Numbered from the stretch's first letter, positions 35,930 to 46,363 are shown. The stretch: 64,000 bases of DNA from Alphaproteobacteria bacterium (GCA_016699735.1 CP065008.1:620001-684000); one strand, 5' to 3'. The notes: generated from the letters alone by a model not told the origin. Numbers and translations are program-made.

Positions 35930-37168
35930 TTAGGGCGTCTTCGCTCTTTCGATGACCCCGGCCTTTTCCAGCTCGTCCAGCCGTTCCGCGCTCAAATTCA
36001 AAACTTTTCCAAGCACGTCCTGCGTATCCTGACCAAGGACGGGCGGGGGAAATTCATAAGAAACAGGGGTTTGCGAAAATTTGAGGGGACTCCCGACCAG
36101 TTTTATAGGTACGGAATTCTGGATATGCTCCATGGAAATTTCCATTTCACGGTGCTGGACCTGCGGCATCGCAAAAACTTCGTCAATCCTGTTCACCGGT
36201 CCGCCCGGAATATCCGCCGCGTGCATTTTCTCAACCCAGGCGGCGCTTGTCTCACTCTTCAGTGCCTCTTCGATCATCGGGACAAGCGTATTCCTGTTAA
36301 GCACACGGTTTTTATTCTTCGCAAAACGCGCGTCGAGCGCCCATTCGGGTTTTCCGATCATCATGCAGAACCGCGCAAATTGTTCGTTATTGCCAACGGC
36401 GACCACGATATAGCCGTCTTTCACCTGAAAGGCCTGATAGGGGACGATCGTGCTGTGCGCGTTGCCCAGACGCGGCGCGATTTGGCCATGTGTGAGAAAG
36501 TATTGTGCGAGGTTCGTGAGCGAGGCAAGCGTGCAATCAACCAGCGCCACGTCGACAAGCTGTCCTTCACAGGTGCGTTCGCGGTGATGAAGCGCCGCCA
36601 GTATTCCGATCGCGGCGTTCAGGCCTGTGATAATGTCACTGAGCGCCACCCCCACCTTCATCGGCGGCCCGTCCGGTTCGCCCGTCACACCCATCAACCC
36701 GCCCATCGCCTGCGCCATCAAATCGTAACCCGGCTCCTCCGCCAGCGGTCCGCCCCGGCCGAACCCTGTGATCGAACAATAAATCAGCTTCGGATATTTG
36801 TCCTTCAGCTGCGCGTAACCCAGTCCGTATTTCTCCAGCCCGCCAACCTTGAAATTCTCGATCAGAATGTCCGATGTTTGAAGCAGTTGATGAATAATCT
36901 GCTGGCCTTCCTCGGTTTTGATGTCCACGGCCACCGATTTTTTATTGCGGTTGATGGAAAGGTAATAAGCACTCTCATTCGTGTCGTTGCCGTTACGGTC
37001 TTTTAGAAACGGCGGCCCCCACAGGCGTGTATCGTCGCCCGCGCCGGGTTTTTCGATCTTGATGATCTCCGCGCCAAGATCGCCCAGTATTTGCGTACAA
37101 TACGGCCCCGCCAGAACACGGGAGAGGTCAAGGACGCGGATATTTTGAAGCGATTTCTTCACGGCCAT
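35930..37168 (-). CDS. CaiB/BaiF family III CoA-transferase
   Basis: 412 residues. The family start is VLDLSRVLAGPYCTQILGDLGAEIIK. RLWGPPFLK and YLSINRNKKSVAVD follow, then LIENFKVGGLEKYGLGY. The catalytic Asp is in PGYDLMAQAMGG, and GGPVNRIDEV is near the C-terminus. It transfers CoA between carboxylic acids such as formyl-, succinyl- or carnitine-type substrates; which one cannot be told. The gene sits alone between an intact and a decayed copy of the same tRNA-Gly locus. Confidence 0.93.
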   Translation of the reverse strand: MAVKKSLQNIRVLDLSRVLAGPYCTQILGDLGAEIIKIEKPGAGDDTRLWGPPFLKDRNGNDTNESAYYLSINRNKKSVAVDIKTEEGQQIIHQLLQTSDILIENFKVGGLEKYGLGYAQLKDKYPKLIYCSITGFGRGGPLAEEPGYDLMAQAMGGLMGVTGEPDGPPMKVGVALSDIITGLNAAIGILAALHHRERTCEGQLVDVALVDCTLASLTNLAQYFLTHGQIAPRLGNAHSTIVPYQAFQVKDGYIVVAVGNNEQFARFCMMIGKPEWALDARFAKNKNRVLNRNTLVPMIEEALKSETSAAWVEKMHAADIPGGPVNRIDEVFAMPQVQHREMEISMEHIQNSVPIKLVGSPLKFSQTPVSYEFPPPVLGQDTQDVLGKVLNLSAERLDELEKAGVIERAKTP

Positions 37169-37181
37169 ATCGTGTGAATCA

Positions 37182-37247
37182 ATGAAGGGCGTCGAACCCT
37201 CGACCTATCCCCTGGCAAGGGTTCGCTCTCCCCCTGAGCCACACACA
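37182..37247 (-). pseudogene. Decayed duplicate of tRNA-Gly
   Basis: On the minus strand this reads GCTCAGGGGGAGAGC, AACCC-TTGCCAG-GGGAT and GAGGG-TTCGACG-CCCTTC, clearly a copy of the tRNA-Gly at 35725-35799. The acceptor stem is lost: the 5' side (TGTGTG) and the 3' side (ATTGATT) do not pair, and no CCA follows. The similarity continues upstream (37248-37325) into the promoter region of the intact tRNA, so a whole locus of about 145 bases was duplicated. Confidence 0.85.
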
Positions 37248-37338
37248 TATTTAAAGCCATCGGATGGTCATAAGACCCCTATTTATAAAATCTTTCGCGG
37301 GAATGGCAAGCTTGAAATATGAGAGAGCAAGAAAGCGG

Positions 37339-37623
37339 TTAGTAAAGCCCGCCAACCTGCACCAGCGGCACGCTGTACCCGATCGGCTCATGGTTGGGGA
37401 AGAGGGAATAGATCATGATATTCGGGCTGGCCTCTACGCGGTTGGTCATCGGCGCGGGCACTTCGTAATGCATCAAATCCTCGTCCTGCTCTTCATCGAA
37501 ATAGACCAGCATGAACAACCGCTGGTCGCGGTAATATTCCACCCGGCATACGATATCCGGCAGGGGTCGGTCACTGACCATCATCACTCCCCCGTCATGC
37601 AACAGTCCAAGCTCGATATTCAT
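37339..37623 (-). CDS. Unknown small acidic protein
   Basis: About 94 residues. The middle holds a beta-rich pattern (IVCRVEYYRDQRLFMLVYFDEE, then MHYEVP). No signal peptide, cysteine motif or known family. The ATG overlaps the stop of the next upstream gene (TGATG), so the two small genes are coupled. Confidence 0.65.
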   Translation of the reverse strand: MNIELGLLHDGGVMMVSDRPLPDIVCRVEYYRDQRLFMLVYFDEEQDEDLMHYEVPAPMTNRVEASPNIMIYSLFPNHEPIGYSVPLVQVGGLY

Positions 37624-37877
37624 CACGTCAACCCCGGAAGTTTGGCGGTGATCGCATACTGGTCATCAGTCCTGGGAGTTTTGGGGGCGGCTTCAGGTTC
37701 GGGCAGGGACTCGCTCAAAGCCTTCTCGATCATCGTTTCCCGCCCCTGCAGGCGTCCGGCGAGAGAGACGGAGTCAAATCCGCGGTCAAGGCTGTTGGCA
37801 AGAGATTGGTTGTCAAGGGGCGCCACGCCCACTTCGGCCATGCGCTGAAGATAATCTTCAGATCCTTGAAAAGTCAT
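37623..37877 (-). CDS. Unknown small protein
   Basis: 84 residues from ATG 37877 (GGGGA nine bases before); a GTG at 37892 is possible. It is polar, with a helical N-terminus and a Pro/Glu-rich stretch (SLPEPEAAPKTPRT) near residue 65. It is first of a two-gene unit with the following 94-residue protein. Function unknown. Confidence 0.6.
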   Translation of the reverse strand: MTFQGSEDYLQRMAEVGVAPLDNQSLANSLDRGFDSVSLAGRLQGRETMIEKALSESLPEPEAAPKTPRTDDQYAITAKLPGLT

Positions 37878-38059
37878 CACAAAATTCCCCACTCACACGA
37901 TTCTTGTGTTGAATTATGACGCCAAAACCTTAAAAAAGGGCTAGGACGGAAGCGTCCGGGCCTTAAAAGTTAATTTTGTCATAATAATTTATTCTAGCGT
38001 GCATCATTATGGAATTGCACGAAAAAAGTAAACAATAGCAAATAAAAAGGGAATTACCC

Positions 38060-38608
38060 GTGCAAGCACAAGAAAATCAAGGCTTACAGGAGGAGGCGCT
38101 ACCCACCTCCCCGGAAAAACTCTTCGAAATCCTCAAGAATCTGGGAATTTCCTACGAACTCCATCTCCATGCGCCGATTTTTACCGTGGAGGAGGGTGAG
38201 CATCTGAAGGCCTCCATCCCCGGAATCCATTGTCGTAACCTGTTCGTGCGCGACAAGAAGGAGGAGATGTTCCTCGTTGTCGCCGCCAACGAAACCCGAA
38301 TCGATATGAAAAAACTGGCGGATGTTCTGGGCTGCGGCCGCCTCTCCTTCGGCTCCCCGGACCGCCTTTGGCGCCATCTGGGCATCCGCCCCGGCTCGGT
38401 CTGCCCGTTCTGCATTATCAACGACACCGACAAAAAGGTCAGGATCATGCTCGACAAACAGATGATGCAGGCGCAGCGCATGAACGTCCACCCGCTCGAC
38501 AATGCCATGACGGTCGGCCTGTCTCCTGCAGACCTGATCCGCTTTATCGAACACGTCGGCCACAAGGCGGAAATCGTCGATCTTGCCCCCGCCGCTCCGG
38601 ACGCTTGA
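38060..38608 (+). CDS. Prolyl-tRNA deacylase ProX/YbaK family
   Basis: 182 residues from GTG 38060, with AAAGGG upstream. The YbaK/ProX domain shows HAPIFTVEEGEHLKASIPG, HCRNLFVRDKKEEMFLVV, RLSFGSPDRLWRHLG and the loop GSVCPFCIINDT. Such proteins remove alanine or cysteine mischarged on tRNA-Pro in trans. The LFVRDKK and GSVCPFCI motifs favour ProX (PrdX-like) rather than YbaK. Confidence 0.88.
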   Translation: MQAQENQGLQEEALPTSPEKLFEILKNLGISYELHLHAPIFTVEEGEHLKASIPGIHCRNLFVRDKKEEMFLVVAANETRIDMKKLADVLGCGRLSFGSPDRLWRHLGIRPGSVCPFCIINDTDKKVRIMLDKQMMQAQRMNVHPLDNAMTVGLSPADLIRFIEHVGHKAEIVDLAPAAPDA

Positions 38609-38695
38609 ATTCCGCACAAGACTTTTGCTTTTTGCCCGCAGATGGTTTAGCTTCGCGGAGAAAATGAAAAGAAGAAATTCAAGGAGACTCCCCGC

Positions 38696-39667
38696 ATGAT
38701 CTTCAGCGGAAACTGGAAAGCCAAACCCGTCAAAAAAGCCGAGGAGAAAATGGACCCCGTTCCTCTTCCCCCTGTAGGTGGAATGCTTGATCCCGTTTAC
38801 GATGTCTCGACCCCGGAGTTCGAGGACAAGGTCATGCGCGCCTCTCTGCAGGCGCCGGTGATCGTCGATTTTTGGGCGCCGTGGTGCGGCCCCTGCAAGC
38901 AACTCATGCCGATCCTTGAAAAAGTCGTGCGCGAAGCCAAGGGCGAGGTTTTGCTCGCCAAGGTCAATATCGATGAGAACCAGCAACTCGCTGGTATGCT
39001 CCGCATCCAGTCGGTCCCGACCGTCTACGCCTTCTTTCAGGCGCAGCCCATCGACGCCTTTCAGGGCAACATCCCCGAAAGCCAGATCCGTGAATTCGTC
39101 AGTGCGCTCATCAAGCTGGGCCGCAACAACCGACCCGACGCCATCGACATTCCCAAGGCGCTCGAAGCCGCCGCCGCCGCCTTGGCCAAGGGCGAGATTA
39201 CGGAGGCGCAATCCCTCTATATTGATATCCTTCAGCAGGATCCTGAAAACGCGCCCGCCTATGTCGGCATGGTGCGCTGCTTCCTTGCCGCCGGGGATAT
39301 TGAGCAGGCCGAAGGCATGATCGCAAGCGCCCCCGAAGCGATTAAAAAGGACCGTAATTTTGCCGAAGCGAAATCCGCTCTCGAGATTGCCCAAAAGGCG
39401 CCCGTCGGTGCGCTCGGCGAACTGGAGGGCAAAGTCGCCGCCAACCCGAAGGATCATCAGTCCCGTATCGATCTCGCTCTGGCTTTGTACGGGGCAGGAA
39501 AAAAGGAATCCGCAACCGATCAACTCCTGGAGGCGATCGCCATCGACCGCAACTGGAACGAACAGGCCGCCCGCAAGGAACTGCTTAAACTCTTCGAAGC
39601 CATGGGCCAGACCGACCCGGTAACAATCGAGGCGCGCAAGAAGCTCTCCTCAATTCTGTTTTCGTGA
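38696..39667 (+). CDS. Thioredoxin-TPR co-chaperone, YbbN/CnoX-like
   Basis: 323 residues. A thioredoxin domain (about 33-140) has the active site WAPWCGPCKQL (C64, C67). A C-terminal TPR-like helical region follows (about 155-320). YbbN/CnoX binds oxidatively damaged proteins and hands them to GroEL/DnaK. The CGPC motif is complete, so thiol activity is possible, unlike E. coli YbbN. Eight bases separate it from the Trm112-like gene. Confidence 0.92.
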   Translation: MIFSGNWKAKPVKKAEEKMDPVPLPPVGGMLDPVYDVSTPEFEDKVMRASLQAPVIVDFWAPWCGPCKQLMPILEKVVREAKGEVLLAKVNIDENQQLAGMLRIQSVPTVYAFFQAQPIDAFQGNIPESQIREFVSALIKLGRNNRPDAIDIPKALEAAAAALAKGEITEAQSLYIDILQQDPENAPAYVGMVRCFLAAGDIEQAEGMIASAPEAIKKDRNFAEAKSALEIAQKAPVGALGELEGKVAANPKDHQSRIDLALALYGAGKKESATDQLLEAIAIDRNWNEQAARKELLKLFEAMGQTDPVTIEARKKLSSILFS

Positions 39668-39674
39668 GGGCAAG

Positions 39675-39845
39675 ATGGACGTCGACCCGAAGCTCCTTGA
39701 AATCCTCGTCTGCCCGATGACCAAGGCGCCGCTGCGCTACGACCGCGAAAAGCAGGAGTTGATCTCCGATCAGGCCAAGTTGGCCTACCCGATCCGCGAC
39801 GGCATCCCCATTATGCTCCCAACCGAGGCGCGGGCGCTGGATTAA
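39675..39845 (+). CDS. Trm112/YcaR-family small protein
   Basis: 56 residues. LLEILVCPMTKAPLRYDREK and LAYPIRDGIPIMLPTEAR match the Trm112/UPF0434 (YcaR) family, a small zinc-ribbon-like fold. Only one of the usual cysteines (LVCP) is present, as is common in bacterial members. GAGGG precedes the ATG. It is close behind the thioredoxin gene and likely in one transcript. Confidence 0.9.
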   Translation: MDVDPKLLEILVCPMTKAPLRYDREKQELISDQAKLAYPIRDGIPIMLPTEARALD

Positions 39846-39864
39846 TTATTAAGAACAACATTTT

Positions 39865-40833
39865 ATGAGATATTGGCTAAAAAGAAAAATTGAGGATAAA
39901 ACTGTTAGCTTACTGATAAGCGAACTAAAAATGGTTTTGAAAAATATGCCTCTATCCAAAAGGGCGCAAATATTTGCAATTAGCCAACTTGAACGGGTAA
40001 GACATGAAGCTTCTGGATTTCCTGTAGGAGTTTTCGAACAGCCTTTCAATTTTTCACGCGACAAACTGTATGAAATATTTGATGGACTAAATTCTGAACG
40101 TATAAATGCTTCCCTGCAAAACAAACGTGTTTTAAAAAACTTAAAAACGCGAATGGGTAGGTATGCAAGCCAAGTTATATCTGAGAACCCGGAAGCGTTT
40201 GAAAAGCCAAACTACCCCATCCGCGCACTAGAATTATGGATGTGTACTGTTGGTGGCGGTATTCTCCCTGAACGTAGAGCGGACATAACAACTATTTGGA
40301 ATCTTTTTCAAGAGAGTTTGCCGCAAATAGAAGAAGCTATTAACCAGTTAATAACTGAAAGCAAAGCCAATATCGCAATATTTGGAGAAGAAGGTTACTA
40401 CGATAAAATAGACCCTGCGGCTTGGAGGTCGTGGTGTGATTTCGTTCCAAAGCCATACAATACTGAATTATTTTCGGCTGTTGATACATTTGGTGACACA
40501 TACGTCTACAGAATTTTTGACTCAATTTTGGCTATTTTCTGCAAGCATCTTGGGCAGGAAAAAGGTGAGGAAGCCATGCTCTGTTTCTCTCTATTCAATA
40601 GAGGCCTTCCTATTTCCGAAAGATTGGATTTTGATGCTCTAACCGAAACATACATAAAAGCTCAACTAACTCCAGAGGAAGCCGCCTTGTCAGTAATTAG
40701 TAAAACAGCAAGTTTATTTAAAGAAAAAAGAAACAGCAAAAATTTAACACAAGATCAGATTAAGGTAGCTGACAGCTTTTCGCTTTCATTAAAAAAGGTT
40801 CTCGAAGCAGAAAGCCACCAAAAGATTTATTAA
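39865..40833 (+). CDS. Unknown protein, AT-rich orphan
   Basis: 322 residues, no signal peptide or membrane helix. It is mostly helical, with many Lys/Asn/Ile residues typical of AT-rich genes. Short recognisable stretches (ELWMCTVGGGILPERRADITTI, then GDTYVYRIFDSILAIFCKHLG) do not match a family I know. The base composition is far from its neighbours on both sides, which suggests recent transfer. There are no repeats or att-like sequences at its borders. Confidence 0.7.
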   Translation: MRYWLKRKIEDKTVSLLISELKMVLKNMPLSKRAQIFAISQLERVRHEASGFPVGVFEQPFNFSRDKLYEIFDGLNSERINASLQNKRVLKNLKTRMGRYASQVISENPEAFEKPNYPIRALELWMCTVGGGILPERRADITTIWNLFQESLPQIEEAINQLITESKANIAIFGEEGYYDKIDPAAWRSWCDFVPKPYNTELFSAVDTFGDTYVYRIFDSILAIFCKHLGQEKGEEAMLCFSLFNRGLPISERLDFDALTETYIKAQLTPEEAALSVISKTASLFKEKRNSKNLTQDQIKVADSFSLSLKKVLEAESHQKIY

Positions 40834-40913
40834 AAAACCCTGTATTTTTGCCTTTTTCCGCTTTTTGTGCTGAAATAGAACAAAGGGCAGAAAAATTAAT
40901 CGGGTGAATCTCT

Positions 40914-41144
40914 ATGATCGAAGGCCTCGGCAACTCCCTCCGCGCATTCTGGCAACGTCATGTCCGGCGAGTGACTCCCGTTGCGGGCGTCGAGAATGAG
41001 GGCGTCGAAACCGGAGAAAGCCGGGAACGCGAACGCTTTTCATCCCGCAAGGCCGCCGAGGCGGAAACCCATTATCTTTACGGCCCGGACGGAAAACAAA
41101 AACCCGTCGAACCCGAAGGCCACAATCTCGATGAGATCGGGTAG
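40914..41144 (+). CDS. Unknown small charged protein
   Basis: 76 residues, highly charged and probably disordered (ESRERERFSSRKAAEAE). It ends in VEPEGHNLDEIG. No hydrophobic segment or family match. The ATG has a weak ribosome-binding site. Its composition is like that of the chromosome. Confidence 0.5.
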   Translation: MIEGLGNSLRAFWQRHVRRVTPVAGVENEGVETGESRERERFSSRKAAEAETHYLYGPDGKQKPVEPEGHNLDEIG

Positions 41145-41167
41145 CAGGCGCACACCATCATCCCGGA

Positions 41168-42406
41168 TCAGCGCGCAAGTTTTTGTGGTTCGGGATGTTC
41201 TGTTCCCTGATCAAAAACCATTATGGCACCTTCCGGCGCCGACACTAAAATTTGGCTGCGTGTCTTGCTTTCAACGACTGGATCCAAAACTCCATAATTA
41301 CTGACCAATGCAGGCGCTGCGGATCGTGTAAGCCGCTTACCCAAATCCTGAAACGGCTTTTCGATCAAAGCATATGAAAGGGCCGACACGGCAGCCGTTC
41401 CCAGCAAAGTCATCCCGAGAAGAGCCAGAGAAAACATCCATGTCGCAAGAGCCATAGGCAACAGCACCCACAGAGCGCCCATCAGTACAAGCATATGCGA
41501 GAGATAAACGGAGTACGAAACCCGTCCCAGCCATTGCAAAGGCGGAAGCAAGGCAAGGGTCGAAAGCCAGAGCGCCATCCTGCTGGTTTTCTCATGAGCT
41601 GAGATTGCTACGGCCGTGGCCGTAAACCAGAGGCAATAGGGAACAAGAGCTAAACTATTCTGCAAAACGCAGAGACCTGTAAGGACCGCCCACGTCGATC
41701 CGACCGGAACCTTTGCCGCAAGGCTCTCTCCCGTCCGCGCTTTGATGAAGAAGGCCGTGGCGATCCCCACGGCAAAAGGAGCGGCAAACTTGCCGATAAA
41801 GCCGAAACCCATGACAGGATTAAGCGCCGCTACAATCAAGGTCGCAACCACTCCGGCAAAAAGCTTCATTCGGTCAACCGGAGAGGTAAAGACTGCAACG
41901 ATAAAAGGCGCGATCAGATAAAACTGCCACTCAAGGGAAATGCTCCAAGCCTGACCGATAAACGCAAAATCCGAGGAAGGGAGCAGGGCAGGAGGAACAA
42001 GGGAGTGGAGACCCGTAACATGAAAAAAAGCATGAAGCCAGAAATACTCGATGGAGTTTTGTGCGATCTCCATCCGCGCAGCCTTCATGGCCCCTTCGGG
42101 CGCAGCCTCCCACAAACCAAGACTCCATGAAGCCAAAGCCATGGAGATCGCAAGATAAAATAGATAGACCGGAAAAATTCTGAAAAACCTGCGCGTGATA
42201 TAACTCTTGTAGTTTTCCTGCTTGTTCAGGATAAGCGAAGCAATGGCAAACCCGCTTAAAATAATAAAGACCTCAACAGCATACTCGTTGAAAAACCGAC
42301 GCTGAAAAACAAAGTTCGAAAGAGGAACGGTCGAAGCCCAATGCCCCAGAAGAACCCAAAGGGCCATCATTCCGCGTAGAGCGTCAAATTCCTTAATGTG
42401 CCTCAA
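41168..42406 (-). CDS. Acyltransferase 3 family membrane protein (OafA/NodX-like)
   Basis: About 412 residues from TTG 42406 (GGAG eight bases before; the longer open frame is less likely). The family start HIKEFDALRGMMALWVLLGHW and the motif RRFFRIFPVYLFYLAIS (R-R-F-R) are present. About ten membrane helices follow, with YSVYLSHMLVLMGALW near the end. These enzymes O-acylate sugars of surface polysaccharides. There is no SGNH domain. The gene is divergent to the leuA leader. Confidence 0.88.
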   Translation of the reverse strand: MRHIKEFDALRGMMALWVLLGHWASTVPLSNFVFQRRFFNEYAVEVFIILSGFAIASLILNKQENYKSYITRRFFRIFPVYLFYLAISMALASWSLGLWEAAPEGAMKAARMEIAQNSIEYFWLHAFFHVTGLHSLVPPALLPSSDFAFIGQAWSISLEWQFYLIAPFIVAVFTSPVDRMKLFAGVVATLIVAALNPVMGFGFIGKFAAPFAVGIATAFFIKARTGESLAAKVPVGSTWAVLTGLCVLQNSLALVPYCLWFTATAVAISAHEKTSRMALWLSTLALLPPLQWLGRVSYSVYLSHMLVLMGALWVLLPMALATWMFSLALLGMTLLGTAAVSALSYALIEKPFQDLGKRLTRSAAPALVSNYGVLDPVVESKTRSQILVSAPEGAIMVFDQGTEHPEPQKLAR

Positions 42407-42536
42407 GACACACGCTCCAATTCCACACAATGACTCTCGCACAGGGACTGACCTTAAACAAGCGGCGACAAGAGCCTCCAATCCCTCGGTACAGAAAAAT
42501 ATTGATTTTCTTGAGGTTTATAGCTTTAATGCCCTT

Positions 42537-42593
42537 ATGAAGAACCAGAACACCCGTCTTCTGCTCCTAACCCTCCTCCTTATGAACCCCTGA
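42537..42593 (+). CDS. leuL: Leucine-rich leader peptide of leuA
   Basis: 18 residues: MKNQNTRLLLLTLLLMNP. Seven of eight residues in the middle are leucine, from codons CTT, CTG, CTC, CTA and then CTC, CTC, CTT. Stalling of the ribosome at these codons would sense leucine supply. The stop codon lies inside the first arm of the stem that follows. It is 131 bases upstream of leuA. The Shine-Dalgarno is weak. The layout is the classic one for amino-acid attenuation. Confidence 0.8.
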   Translation: MKNQNTRLLLLTLLLMNP

Positions 42594-42699
42594 GCGGGCA
42601 TGAGGCGCCACGGTGCGCCTGCGCTTCAGGGGACCGGAAAAATTTCCAGAACATTGAAAAAGAACGCAAGGCGCTGTAAAACCCTGTCCGGGCCAGCGC
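42587..42699 (+). promoter_or_regulatory. Attenuator-like RNA structure before leuA
   Basis: The arm CCCCTGA (42587-42593) overlaps the leader stop and pairs with TCAGGGG (42626-42632). Inside it AGGCGC pairs with GCGCCT (42603-42608/42615-42620). A second stem (GCGCTG 42671-42676, CAGCGC 42694-42699) lies just before the leuA ribosome-binding site. Neither is followed by a T-run, so termination would not be of the simple intrinsic kind. Confidence 0.55.
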
Positions 42700-42724
42700 A
42701 AAAAGCCAAGGAGCCAGATATAAA

Positions 42725-44308
<1,584 letters not shown>

Positions 44309-44315
44309 AGGCTTC

Positions 44316-44549
44316 ATGCCATACAAATTCGAAATTGGCGAAAGGGTTATTGTATCTTCTGAAGGCGGCTGGAAAAACAACTGCCCCGGCGTAATCACGG
44401 GCGGCCCCGAATGGGTAATAACTCTGGAGGGCAATGAGGATTATTTTTGGGTAACTTTCGACACGCCGCAGGAAGACATCAACGACGACCACAAATACGC
44501 TAAAGCACAAATCCTCAGCCGCTATATTTCAAAGACAACACAAAAATGA
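44316..44549 (+). CDS. Unknown small beta-rich protein
   Basis: 77 residues (start uncertain; GTG at 44301 is also in frame). It has an SH3-like pattern (YKFEIGERVIVSSEGGW, PGVITGGPEWV, YFWVTFDTPQED). Proteins of this type are usually small binding domains; no function known. It begins eight bases after leuA and may be in its transcript. A terminator-like hairpin follows. Confidence 0.6.
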   Translation: MPYKFEIGERVIVSSEGGWKNNCPGVITGGPEWVITLEGNEDYFWVTFDTPQEDINDDHKYAKAQILSRYISKTTQK

Positions 44550-44550
44550 A

Positions 44551-44570
44551 GTGCCGTGCTTTTCAGGCAC
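44551..44570 (+). terminator. Short hairpin after the leuA transcript
   Basis: GTGCC pairs with GGCAC around the loop GTGCTTTTCA. The stem is short and no T-run follows, so its strength is doubtful. Confidence 0.35.
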
Positions 44571-44628
44571 TATAATGCTGCAAAGCAGCAATTTTATAAC
44601 TTTCTGACGCAATTATCAGAAATTTTGT

Positions 44629-44659
44629 TTGTCAAAAGCCCTGATCATAAGTCTATAAT
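44629..44659 (+). promoter_or_regulatory. Candidate promoter of phaZ
   Basis: TTGTCA (44629-44634) and a perfect TATAAT (44654-44659), 19 bases apart, lie 48 bases before the phaZ ATG. The spacing is slightly long for a housekeeping promoter. No operator-like palindrome is obvious. Confidence 0.4.
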
Positions 44660-44706
44660 GGCAGACGAAATAAACGTGAATCAAAAACCTTTAAAGGGGT
44701 GTGTTT

Positions 44707-46293
44707 ATGGTCTTGCCGTTCAGTGCTGCTCGGGATTCAGCCTTTTCGCCCGATAAAACGGCGACCCACGTTCTGCGCGGCATGGCTTATCAGGTCGAGG
44801 AGATCACCCGCCAGTGGGGCCATGCGATGGCCACAACCGCCCGTTTCGCCTTCGGCAACCCGTTTAACCCCGTCGCCCACACCATGCCGATGCGCGTAAC
44901 GCAGGGGTATCTGGAATTTCTCGAACATCTCACCGACCCGCACAAGAAACACGAATTCGATTTTTCCACGATGGACGCGGAGCGCCGCACCGACATCGCC
45001 GAGGAAACAGGCATACCCGCTGACAAAATCAATCCGCGCACGATTAACGAACAGCCGGTGGATGTGCAGATTGAAATTGTCGATGAACTGCCCTTCGGTC
45101 GCCTGAAGCATTTTAATATTGTGGACGGCGAGGGCTATTCGCATGAAACCCCACGCCCGCCGATGCTCATCATCGCGCCGATGTCCGGCCATTTCGATAC
45201 CCTGCTGACCGGAACCGTCTACCGTCTCATGCACGATTACGACGTCTACATCACTGACTGGACGGATGTGAAGGACGTGCCGCTGGAGGCCGGAAAATTT
45301 GATCTCAACGATTACATCTCTTATCTCAAGGATCAGTGGCTGCCGCTCATCAACGCGCGCCATCAACCTGAAAACGCAAGGCAAATCCGTCCGACCGTCC
45401 ACACGCTGGCGGTCTGCCAGCCCGGCGTGCCGCTCCTCGCCGCCGTCTCCATGATGGCTGAGGATCAAAGCCCCGACACGCCGCTCAGCATGACCCTGAT
45501 GGGTAGCCCGATCGACACGCGCATCAGTCCCACCAAGGTCAACCAGACCGCAACCGAGCGTCCGTATGGATGGTTCGAGGAAAACGCAATCTCCGAAGTC
45601 CCGCTGGGCTACCCCGGCGCAGGACGAACCTATTATTCCGGTTTGGGACAGGTCTTCGGCTTCACGATGATGAACGCCGATACCCACAGCCACGCCTATC
45701 AGGAAATGATGATGGGCATGACCTTCGGTCCATGGAACGAGGCCGTCGAGAAAATGAATTTTGAGCATTTGATGCTGGGCAACCGCGAAACGGCCGAACG
45801 CCGCCGGGAGTTTTATAAAGAATATCGCACGGTCATGGACGTTTCTGGACCCTATTATCTGCAAACGATAAAGGTTGCGTTTCAGGAACACCATCTCGCG
45901 CGCGGGATTTTTGAATATGAGGATCCGCAGACAGGGGAAAAACGAATCGTCGATCCCTCATACATCGACCGCACGGGCCTGATGACGATCGAAGGCGAGA
46001 AAGACGACATTACTGGAAAAGGTCAAACCTATGCCGCCCACGGTCTTGCGGATAATATTCCGGCCACGATGCGCCACCACCGCGAGCAAAAAGGGGTCGG
46101 GCATTACGGAACATTTAACGGCAAATCATGGCGCCGCGAAATCGCCCCGGACATTATAACCTATACCAACGGCATCGACCGCATCAACGGCCTGAATTAC
46201 CCCATGCGTCTGGAAACCGTGCGCTCCCTCAAACTGGCGGGGCTTTGGCATGACGAACGTGCCCCTTCTGTATCCATCGACCCGCAAGCCTAA
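44707..46293 (+). CDS. phaZ: Intracellular polyhydroxybutyrate depolymerase
   Basis: About 528 residues from ATG 44707 (AAAGGGG upstream). The catalytic nucleophile box is LAVCQPGVPLLAAV with Cys237 in place of serine, as in PhaZ1 of Cupriavidus. PPMLIIAPMSGHFDTLL, DVYITDWTDV and a C-terminal domain with HYGTFNGKSWRREIAP complete the family pattern. No signal peptide, so it degrades stored PHB granules. It implies that the organism stores PHB; no phaC or phasin gene is in the window. Confidence 0.93.
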   Translation: MVLPFSAARDSAFSPDKTATHVLRGMAYQVEEITRQWGHAMATTARFAFGNPFNPVAHTMPMRVTQGYLEFLEHLTDPHKKHEFDFSTMDAERRTDIAEETGIPADKINPRTINEQPVDVQIEIVDELPFGRLKHFNIVDGEGYSHETPRPPMLIIAPMSGHFDTLLTGTVYRLMHDYDVYITDWTDVKDVPLEAGKFDLNDYISYLKDQWLPLINARHQPENARQIRPTVHTLAVCQPGVPLLAAVSMMAEDQSPDTPLSMTLMGSPIDTRISPTKVNQTATERPYGWFEENAISEVPLGYPGAGRTYYSGLGQVFGFTMMNADTHSHAYQEMMMGMTFGPWNEAVEKMNFEHLMLGNRETAERRREFYKEYRTVMDVSGPYYLQTIKVAFQEHHLARGIFEYEDPQTGEKRIVDPSYIDRTGLMTIEGEKDDITGKGQTYAAHGLADNIPATMRHHREQKGVGHYGTFNGKSWRREIAPDIITYTNGIDRINGLNYPMRLETVRSLKLAGLWHDERAPSVSIDPQA

Positions 46294-46363
46294 ACAAATA
46301 AGGCTTGATTTTAGAGTGTGAGGAAGGGTGGCATGATGTATGACTTCGCGCTAAACTCCTCAC

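Noticed and set aside
38099..39523. A 474-codon minus-strand frame
   Set aside because: It covers the ProX-like and thioredoxin-TPR genes, both with clear family motifs on the + strand.
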